Source: Neocallimastix lanati (nom. inval.)
Taxonomy: Eukaryota; Neocallimastigomycota; Neocallimastigomycetes; Neocallimastigales; Neocallimastigaceae
Assembly: GCA_016946835.1 (NCBI GenBank)
Contig: JACVTC010000163.1
Span: 167,501 to 231,500 of the forward strand
DNA length: 64,000 bases
Direction of reading: 5' to 3'
Below are positions 55,551 through 64,000 of this stretch, piece by piece. A program made the translations under genes and the position numbers. Each line of letters begins with the position of its first letter. Position 1 is the stretch's first letter. The notes under the pieces were generated by a model. It ran no database searches. It worked only from the letters and a program-made list of their open reading frames with translations, and was not told the DNA's origin.

Positions 55551-56440
55551 TGTTTATTATTATTATTATTATTATTTTTATTAATACTTCCTATTTGTTT
55601 GTTTTTATTTTTATTAGTATTTTATTTTTTTTTATTACTAAATATATATATATTATTTTCAGGTTTATTTTTAAATCTATATATATATATTTATTTTATT
55701 TTATTTTAACTTTTAAAAGTAAAAATAAATAAGCAGCATAAATACAAAAAGAAAAAAAAATTTTAGCAAAAAAATTTTTTTTTTATTCTTTTTTATTTTG
55801 TTTTTTTGATAAAAAATAATTAATATATAAATAATACTAATAACTAATAATATTAATTATGACAAGTGAATAAAATAAATAAATAAATAAATATTAAATA
55901 AATAAAATTAAATAAATTTATAAAATAAATAAATGAATTAATAAATATGTAGTAAATAAATATGTTTTATAATTAATGATATATATATTATTTAATAGAA
56001 TTCAATATATATAAAATTTATACATATAAATATTATAATATAGAAAAAATATCATATAATAAATATAATAAATGTAATAAATATAATAAATATATAATAA
56101 ATATATATAAATATAATAAATGTATTTAAATATTTAATAAAATTATAAACTATAAAAATTTTTAATATATTTTTATACAAAATGGAAAAATAAAATATTA
56201 AATCTAATAAAAAAGTTATTTTTCTATATTTAATAAAATTTGGATGAATTAATATTCATTTAAGGTTTGATTAATGATCTATTTATAAATTTAATTAAAA
56301 TTGAAACACATAAATTAATACAATATTCATTGATATATGTAACATGGACATATATTAATGCATGAAAATAATAAATAAAATGTAATCAATTAAACTATTC
56401 TAATATGAAAAATGAGTTTATTTAAATTCTTTTTCTCGAG
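55551..56440. other. Upstream spacer of the SET gene
   Basis: AT-rich. A TTA run just before the ATG (55556-55575) and AATATAAT tandem units near 56060-56115. No gene seen. Confidence 0.6.
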
Positions 56441-56563
56441 TGTGTGTCATTTCGCAAAAATTCATTTCGGAAAAGTTTCATTTCGCAAAATTTTTTGTGT
56501 CATTTCGCAAAAGTTCATTTTGCAAAAATTTCATTTCGGAAAAGTTTCATTTCGCAAAATTTT
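56441..56563 (+). repeat. Left inverted terminus, TTTCATTTCGCAAAA subrepeats
   Basis: Six or seven tandem subrepeats alternating CGCAAAA and CGGAAAAG endings. CG dinucleotides are otherwise very rare in this DNA. Confidence 0.85.
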
Positions 56564-56629
56564 AATAAATAGATAAATAAATAATAAAATAAATAAATAA
56601 ATAAATAATAAAAAAATAAAAAAAAAAAG

Positions 56630-56841
56630 AATTATAAAATATAAAATAAAAAATATAAAATATAAAATATAAAATATAAAATATAAAATATAAAATATAA
56701 AATATAAAAATATAAAATAAAAAAAAAAATATAAAGTATAAAATATAAAAATATAAAATAAAAAAAAAAAAATATAAAGTATAAAATTAAAAAAAAATAT
56801 AAAATATAAAATATAAAATATAAAATATAAAATAAAAAATA

Positions 56842-56872
<31 letters not shown>

Positions 56873-57050
56873 TAAAATAAAAAATAAAAATAAAAAATAT
56901 AAAATAAAAAATAAAAAAAAAATAAAAAAAATATAAAAAATAAAAAATAAAAATAAAAAATATAAAATAAAAAATAAAAAAAAAAAATATAAAAAATATA
57001 AAAAATATAAAATAAAAATATAAAATATAAAATATAAAATAAAAAAATAG
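56630..57050. repeat. AAAATAT/AAAAT minisatellite
   Basis: About 420 bp of ATAAAAT-type units in several nested higher-order blocks. Open frames across it encode only Phe, Ile, Tyr and Leu and are not genes. Confidence 0.85.
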
Positions 57051-57640
57051 ATACCACCTAAAATCATCCTAATTTTGTGCTACTTTTAACTCCCTTTTTT
57101 ATGATGTCCTCATCTTTTTTTTTTTTTTTTTTTTTTTACTGAATTATTTATAAATATTTCTTTTATTAAAAAAATTTATTAGCAATTTAAGATTTTTAAA
57201 ATACTGCGCAAGGACTTAAAAGGTGTAAAATGATCAATTAATTATTTATATATTATTTTTTAATATTTTTTTTAATAATTATATTTTAAATTTAACAATT
57301 ATATTTTAAATTATTATCCTTTACATCTTTTAAATTATTAATACTTATTTTTTTTATATATATAAAATTCTTATATATATTTTAAAAAATTATAAAACGT
57401 TTAAAACATATGATAAAATATTTTATTTTTTTAAAGCGTTAATTCTAATGAATATTTATTATTATATAATGTATATTTAATATATATATGTCCATATATA
57501 TATGTATATTTTTTTTTAAAAATTTAATTTTAAAATTTATTTATTTATTATAGTTTTATATATTTATTTTTATTTATTTAGTTTTTTATTTAAATTATAT
57601 ATATTATTTATTTATTTTATTATTAATTTATTTATTTATT

Positions 57641-57748
57641 AAAAAATTTGCGAAATGAAACTTTTCCGAAATGAAATTTTGCGAAATGAAACTTTTTATG
57701 TAAAATTTCCGAAATGAAACTTTTCGAAATGAAATTTTGCGAAATGCT
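57641..57748 (-). repeat. Right inverted terminus, GCGAAATGAAA subrepeats
   Basis: Reverse-complement arm of the left terminus, with GCGAAATG and CCGAAATG units in matching order at the inner end. Confidence 0.85.
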
Positions 57749-57791
57749 CCTCCCCCCTTTTTCTCAATCATTTATATTCGGTTTATTATAT

Positions 57792-58057
<266 letters not shown>

Positions 58058-58199
58058 TTCATATTAGATTCATGTTTTAATTATATATTATTATATTATA
58101 ATAATGTTTTTTTTTAGACTAGGAATAACCTTTATTTAATAATATTTATTAAAAAATATAAATGAAAAAGGAATACATGAAACAGGAAAAGAACAAATT

Positions 58200-58665
58200 A
58201 TAATAACAAAAAATATAAATTTAATTTTTTTTTAAAAAAAAAAAAAAAAAAGATAATTTCTAAGTATATAGATGTACTAAATATAAAATTTTAAATAAAT
58301 ACGAATCATTAGTAATTTTAGATGATATGAAGAAAATTATAAAATATGGAAGTTTACATAATAATCTAGAGAAAATATTTGATACATATATCCATTGCAA
58401 AACATAAAATTAAAGATGAAATTAGAAAAGGTTCAATTTCTTTGAGTATAAAACCAAAACCTATATTAAATGAAGTTTCACAAGAAATGTGATTTTATAT
58501 GTCTTTAATATATAACAATTAAATCCTAAATAACAAGAAATATAAATGAACAACTAATTCCTGATGTAACAAAGTTTGTTGATTATGGAAAACCTAGAAA
58601 AGATGTTGTTGAATTATGGTTTAAATGTTTAATTAATTTAAATAATGTAAATACTAACTTGCAAT
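58200..58665 (+). pseudogene. Relic resembling a FLYWCH/Mutator-type transposase
   Basis: Broken plus-strand coding sense spread over several frames: AKHKIKDEIRKGSISLSIKPKPILNEVSQEM (read from about 58398 to 58490), then TIKS-x-ITRNINEQLIPDV and KFVDYGKPRKDVVELWF, ending at a stop near 58665. The order and flavour recall the region between the zinc finger and the DDE domain of MULE-type transposases common in anaerobic fungi. That family match is from memory and is tentative. At least three frameshifts and stops; no terminal repeats found. Confidence 0.4.
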
Positions 58666-58673
58666 AAATGACA

Positions 58674-58896
58674 GAGTAAATGATCGCTAAAAAGCGGTTG
58701 CTGGAGAGCATCGTGATGGCACGGTCGTTGAAAATTCCCTCGCTGGAAGTTATCATCTCATAATGGAACACCTCGAAACCGAGGCTGTTGGTGTCCGTAG
58801 TCTTTACGCTTACAAAGCCTTTATCGGTAGAAAACCATATGGTATGCTCATCGGCCGGAACCAGTTCGTAATGAAAAAGATTATCAGAATTCTGTC
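58674..58896 (-). other. ~225-bp island of about 45% GC with bacterial-looking coding sense
   Basis: Hand count gives about 100 G+C in 223 bp, against flanks that are almost all A+T. On the minus strand one frame is open from 58894 across the whole island, about 74 residues, with IWFSTDKGFVSV near the start and GIFNDRAITML, SSNRFLAI later. These resemble the repeated blades of periplasmic beta-propeller sensors in Bacteroidetes hybrid two-component regulators. Codons use C and G at third positions, unlike every host gene here. The island is bracketed by a 9-bp inverted repeat AATGACAGA / TCTGTCATT (58667-58675 and 58891-58899). Possible horizontal insertion, library chimera or assembly error. 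Confidence 0.6.
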
Positions 58897-58900
58897 ATTA

Positions 58901-59510
58901 TTATTATTAATAATTTAAAAAAATTTATAATTATTTAAAATTTTAATATTTTTTAAAAATTAAAATTGATAAAAAAAATATTTAAAATATCTTTATCATT
59001 AAATATTTCTAAATAATTAATTTATTATTACTATTATTTTTGTAATTTATTAATTTTATTGTATTCATTCAATAAATGATATAAATATAAAAGTAATTAT
59101 ATCATTAATTTAATGTATAAAATTAATAAATATGAAAGTTAAAAAAAATTTTTTTTTTTTTCTAAAACTTTTATTTAATTATTTATTTTTAAGGAATATT
59201 TTATTTGAATATGTAATTTAATTTAATTTATAGATTTTTAAAAACTTTTAATTTTTAATTTTTATATTAATGAAAATTCACTTATTGTATAAAAATTTGT
59301 AAATAAATTAAAAAGATATTTTAAAAAAGACAAATTTTTTATTGAATTATTATTTTTTTTTATTTTTTTTTTTTTAAAAAAAAAAAATATAAAAAATATA
59401 ATTATAAAAAAAAAAAAATTTTTGACCTTAATTTGGCAACGAAATATAACCTTAAGAAATGCAAAATTCCTTGATTAAATACATATATAAATAAATTTTT
59501 ATATATATTA
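58901..59510. other. AT-rich spacer
   Basis: No coding sense seen; A and T tracts only. Confidence 0.6.
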
Positions 59511-59585
59511 ATAAATTTATAAATGTTAATCAATAATAAAACGTTTTAACAACTAAAATTATTTATTTAACATTTATAAATTTAT
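59511..59585. repeat. Stem-loop module 1 (19-bp perfect stem, 37-nt loop)
   Basis: Arms 59511-59529 and 59567-59585 are perfect inverted copies. The loop carries AAAACGTTTTAACAACTAAAA. A 39-nt block over the loop (59532-59570) recurs exactly at 59612-59650. Confidence 0.85.
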
Positions 59586-59589
59586 ATAT

Positions 59590-59670
59590 AATAAATAATA
59601 TTTTAAATCTTAATAATAAAACGTTTTAACAACTAAAATTATTTATTTAAGATTTAAAATATTATTTATT
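59590..59670. repeat. Stem-loop module 2 (24-bp perfect stem, same loop)
   Basis: Arms 59590-59613 and 59647-59670 are perfect inverted copies of each other but unrelated to the stem of module 1. The loop sequence is shared with module 1 exactly. Confidence 0.85.
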
Positions 59671-60914
59671 TCATAATTTGGTAATTACATAGTTATAATA
59701 GTAGAAAATTTTATACTAAATGTGGCTGATGTCAAATTCAATGAAAATAAATTTAATAATTAAGTAAATGATGTAATTCAAATACAACACCATTAATTAT
59801 AATAATGAGATAATTTTATATAATATAATTTAAGTATATATAATAAACTTCATTATATTCTGTTATTCCAGGTCCATTGAGGGTTTATGGAAAAGGAATA
59901 ACCTATATCAGGTGTACTAATAATCAATGACACCAAAGATATGCACTGATTGGCCCATAGAGGGTTGATAGAAAAGGAATTGCCTATATCAGGTGTACTA
60001 ATTACAGTTTTCTGTAATTCTGATGATAATCTATGGTTATTTCATCTAAAGTGGCTTCTAGTACGAGGAGAGAAAATTTGGAATACTGGAAGACTGTAGA
60101 AAATGAACTTGATGTTTTATATTGTTTTAAAATGAATATGTAGTAACATTAGAGTTGCATGATTAATAATATCATGTAGTTTCTACATATTATCATTGCA
60201 TTGTAATGAATCTATTGAATTTTTTACTTTAGCATTATTTTGTATAGGTATTTTTCTATAGTATTATTTAAACTCTCATAAAACTATTGTAAAATGAAAA
60301 TGTAGGAAATTGCTTCACTCCAAAGTTTGTATTTAAGACTTTATTTAACATATGGGAATCCTTTTTATAATCTTTCACTATTAATATACCTTTTCATTTT
60401 AGTTTATATATGATTACTTTACAGAAAATTATTACATTAACTAATACTTTATTAATCGAATAGAAAATCAAAAGCTCAAAAGATAACAAAATAAAAAAGT
60501 AAAAATAAAAAAAAAGAAAAAAAGATTATTCATTACAACAAAAATCAAAAGTTGTTTATTTTACTTAAAATAATATGAAATTTTTTCTTTGTACAGAAAC
60601 TGACAAATATTTAATTATTTTATTTTTTTTTTTAATTTTTCACTCATGGACCAATGCTAAAATGAAGAAATTTATTCATTCCTGATACGAAAAAAATTTA
60701 AGGATAATATTTTGTCAATGAAAAAGAATTACTAAATTCAATGATAGCTTCTTCAGGATAAAAGTATATACATTCAAAATTTCAATCACCACAAAATTTG
60801 TAAAAGTATTTGAACAAGCAATATTTGTAAAAGTATTTGAACAAGCAATATTAGGAGTTAAAATTTTCATATTGTAGATGTTATAAATGGAATCATAAAG
60901 GTTTCTTTTCAGCA
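59671..60914. other. Less AT-biased stretch upstream of LINE copy 2
   Basis: Contains a diverged direct repeat of about 50 bp at roughly 59875-59925 and 59950-60002 (shared GAAAAGGAAT and CCTATATCAGGTGTACTAAT), and an exact 27-bp tandem duplication near 60799-60852 (unit includes GTAAAAGTATTTGAACAAGC). No open frame. Its texture suggests 5' untranslated LINE sequence or another decayed element. Confidence 0.45.
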
Positions 60915-63680
60915 TTTAAAACAAAATTTAATATCTAATAACACATCCAATAATATAAGCTCAGCAAATCTCAGTTCAACTAATTTAGTAAATGCTATAA
61001 ATGGCAATCATGATCTTAATGCTCCCAATACACCTAATCTTAATTCTCAAAATCCAATTTCACGTTATAACACATTAAAGCCTTCTTTTTGTCTTAGTTG
61101 GAATACTAATGGATGAAATTTTGTGAAAAGAAATAGTATATTGAGTACTTCCACATGATTTTGAAACTATTATTCCTATGTTTTCAGAAAACAGCGTAAT
61201 GGTACTAAGGATGCTAGATATCCATGTAAAGAAACATTTCTCAACTACAGATATTTCCAGAAAAGAATGGATTCAAATACGCTAGGTTTGCAGAGGCTTC
61301 CATCTTTGGTATCATGTCTCATGTCAAGCAGTACTTGAAGATAACTCCTATACTCATCTCGTTTCTTTAACAACATATAGTCTGTGGGAATCACTCTATG
61401 TGTTCTGTAGGTAATGTCTATAATCCCACCAAGAAACACTCATTACAAGTTTGATATGCATTCGTTGAAGTTTTCACATGGCTTCAGAATCAAACGAATC
61501 ATCCATCTATTCTTCTTGGAGATTTTAGCATGAGCACCACTGATTTACAATAATAAATTAAGGGATAGTAACCTTGGTGACTAGTTTATTATTAATGGTT
61601 CACCTGTTTCATGGACTAAAAGTAGATATTCATTAGATATTGATCATGCGTTAATCAACTCAAGAATGCTGGATAAAATATCAAGTGCTTATTTTATTGA
61701 CTATCCTTCGGTATTTGATCATAAACCACTCGTAGTTTATTGCAAGAAAACTACCACAGATGAATTATTATTGTTACCAAAAAAAAAAAAAAAAATTGTT
61801 AGATATCTTGAATTTAAGAAAGAAATTTGTCATCATAATAAATTTGAGATTCTTCGTGAAGAATTCTAATGAATTTGTTGAAATTATTGACTAGTATAAT
61901 GGACTATGTGAATTCAATTCATAAAAAAAAAATGTAACGAATTTGGGAAAAAAGAATATTTATATTGGATTAAAAATAGATGTTTGTTAGCTCTTAAAAA
62001 TGATAGTTGGAAAGTATGGGCAAGGGTAAAAAAGTATAAAAAATTAAATAATCGATATTTCACAGTCGCACATCCTATTAAAAACAATAACAATGAATTA
62101 GTATCTTCTACAGATGAAAAATTAAAAGCTTGGCATTCTCAGTATAAATTTCTAGGGTCAGATTCCTCAGGTTATAAGTCTTTCTAAAGATTTCTGGAAA
62201 GATTCTAATGCACTTAGGGAAACCTAAGGTAACAAAAATGGAGAAATTAATCAAAATATTAAAGTTGAAGAAATTAACGAGGCTATCTCATCTATCACTA
62301 ACTTTAAAGCTTGTGGTCCTGATGGGATTCTAATGGAATTATTCAAATCTTTGATTTCTGGTTAAGAATGATTCAGAAGAATCTAGTAGAAAATAATAGT
62401 AATATTTCATCTGGCTTCAAATGTTTCAAAGTCTTAATCAATCATATTTGGAATGGTGATTTTCTAAAATCATGGAATAACGCATCGATTGTTTCTATTC
62501 ATAAAAAGGGAGATCCATCGGATTGTAATGACTATAGTGGCATCTCTCTTATCAATAATGAATTAAAAATTAAAGCAAAAGTCATCGCTAATAGAATCTC
62601 TAAAGATGGAATTAATAAAGGATTTATAAAACCTGAACAATATGGATTTCGTAATTGAGAAGAATGGTAAAAAATTTTTACACTTCATTAAGAACTATTT
62701 AGTCAAAAACGAAAATTTGAAAATAAAAATACTTATCTTGTTTTTTTTTTGGACCTTAAAAAAACGTACGAATTAGCTCCTTTATATAATATATTAATGA
62801 AAGATTTATCACTTAGGTATTAGAGATAAGTGCTATAATTTTATTGAAAACTTTTATTTTTCTTCCAAGGCTTGTCAAAGGGTTGATGGTCAATTATTGG
62901 AATCATTTAGAATTAAAAAAGGTGTTCGTCGGTTGTCCCCCCTTCACCAATTTTATTTAACTTGTTCATTAATGACATTTTTTTAATAAATGTGATAAAT
63001 ATGGAATTTCCATTAGTGATAAACGTTGTTGTGGGGGTCTTTCTATAGATGACATTATGCATTATGTTATGTGCTTTAACAAGATCTCAACTTTAGAAGT
63101 TGTTAAGAATTTTCCAGTAAATAAGCTAAAAATAATGAAATCCAATTTGGTATCAATAAATGTGACAGTTTAGTAGTACAAACGAGGGAAATGTTTCAAG
63201 ATTTCTTAATAATAATCACTCTACCTTTTATCATTCAAGTCGAAAGTTACCTAAAACGAATTGCTATACCTTTTCAGGAGTACTATTTTAAAATAATTTA
63301 GAATTGAGACCGATCATACAAAGAATGAATAGTAAAGTAAAATTTTAGCAGACAATTTAAATAAATTTCAATAAATTTCCATCAAAAAAAAAAAAAAAGC
63401 TATTGTAAACTTTTATTGGGATAGAGATATGGCAGGAAAATCAATCAAAGGCTAAGGCTTTTAAGAAAAAAAAATGAATTTGAGAAAAACAAGAGACCAC
63501 CTAAAGCTCAACTTTAAACTTTAAATGTCTTGAATATAGCATTGGCTTCCGATCCTTAAGAGTAGGATTTTCACAGCATCTTGATACTTTTTTAACGGGT
63601 AAAGGAAATGTCGGGTCTTGTACATCTTGATGGATATATCAGTGATCCGATCGCACTCTTATATGTTGTTTTGTCAAATT
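60915..63680 (+). mobile_element. LINE-type retrotransposon, nearly full length but decayed (copy 2)
   Basis: Recognisable segments in order. Near 60918-61113 is an Asn/Ser-rich leader, then FCLSWNTNG, the start of the APE endonuclease. Near 61495-61545 is HPSILLGDFSM. Near 61600-61740 are SWTKSRYSLDIDHALI and FDHKPLVVY. Near 62080-62180 is the linker with WHSQYKFLG. Near 62300-62660 is reverse transcriptase with GPDG, IVSIHKKGDPSD, YSGISLI and EQYGFR. Near 62890-63060 are GVR, LSP and IDDI where FADD is expected. Near 63590-63640 is FLTGKGN, as in LINE C-terminal tails. Many stops and frameshifts make it inactive. It overlaps copy 1 and copy 3 in sequence, showing one family. Confidence 0.87.
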
Positions 63681-63731
63681 TTTTTTATTATTTTTTTTGG
63701 TTCTTGATAAATGATGGTGCATGGTGTTTAT

Positions 63732-63767
<36 letters not shown>

Positions 63768-64000
63768 TTTATTTTATTTATTATATTAAATTTTTTCTAA
63801 CATATCTTTCATAAATAATGTTTGATTAATAGTATATTGATTATTTTTACTTTTTTTTTCATGCTAATTCCAAGAATATAATCTGCTGAATTGCATGTTG
63901 AAACTTTAAAAACTTTTTCTTAATTTTATATATAATTTCGTTTGTGTATCGTATTAAATTAGTATTATGAAATTATCTACATATATACCTATAATTCATA
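63681..64000. other. Right-end spacer
   Basis: T35 tract at 63731-63765, then AT-rich sequence to the window edge; no gene seen. Confidence 0.55.

Larger units (their letters stand above)
56441..57748. mobile_element. Foldback-like element with CpG-containing subrepeat termini
   Basis: Left terminus 56441-56563 and right terminus 57641-57748 are inverted copies built from 15-16-bp subrepeats: TTTCATTTCGCAAAA and TTTCATTTCGGAAAAG on the left, their complements on the right. The inner ~45 bp of the two arms match almost perfectly. Between them lie about 1.1 kb of AT minisatellite (56630-57050) and plain AT sequence. There is no transposase. Long inverted termini made of tandem subrepeats are typical of foldback elements. 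No clear target duplication was found. Confidence 0.65.

Noticed and set aside
56441-56563. CRISPR-like array
   Set aside because: Subrepeats are directly contiguous without unique spacers, in a eukaryotic context, and are mirrored by an inverted partner.
56531-57067. Minus-strand frames of 141-178 codons made of Phe, Ile, Tyr and Leu
   Set aside because: They read through an ATAAAAT minisatellite; composition is dictated by the repeat.

Overview
The window is eukaryotic nuclear DNA of extreme A+T richness. Genes carry short spliceosomal introns and are separated by kilobases of homopolymers, AT microsatellites and minisatellites. Base composition, long AT-only spacers, a fungal-type bZIP factor, an AUR1-type inositolphosphoryl-transferase family and a fragment resembling rumen Bacteroidetes DNA all point to an anaerobic gut fungus (Neocallimastigomycota). 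This assignment is inference.

Left part (1-20.6 kb): three same-strand paralogues of an AUR1-like PAP2-family enzyme (gene 1 runs off the left edge; genes 2 and 3 are complete) and, between genes 1 and 2, two intronless paralogues of an HPP-type multi-span membrane protein. In the AUR1 family both introns split a Trp codon as T|GG in every copy that can be checked. Splicing restores an APPW/SPPW motif that unspliced reading loses.

Middle (22.7-37.7 kb): an eight-exon thiamine-diphosphate enzyme of the ILVBL/HACL2 type on the minus strand; a compact 930-bp LTR element with identical LTRs and a priming site complementary to the inside of tRNA-Lys; an unrecognised coiled-coil gene with a predicted 5-nt micro-exon; a very large inverted pair of AT minisatellites; and MBF1.

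Right part (38-64 kb): three decayed pieces of one LINE family, a 1520-residue bZIP transcription factor, a membrane-anchored SET-domain protein, a foldback-like element with CpG-containing terminal repeats, an 88-unit ATA run, a relic that looks like a Mutator-type transposase, a ~225-bp island of about 45% GC with bacterial-looking coding sense, and two hairpin modules that share a loop but have unrelated stems.

The genes do not form one pathway. Their visible links are tandem family expansion (AUR1-like, HPP) and shared membrane or lipid themes (AUR1-like, HPP, ER-type HACL2). All exon limits were read by hand from splice signals and reading frames; none is supported by transcripts here.
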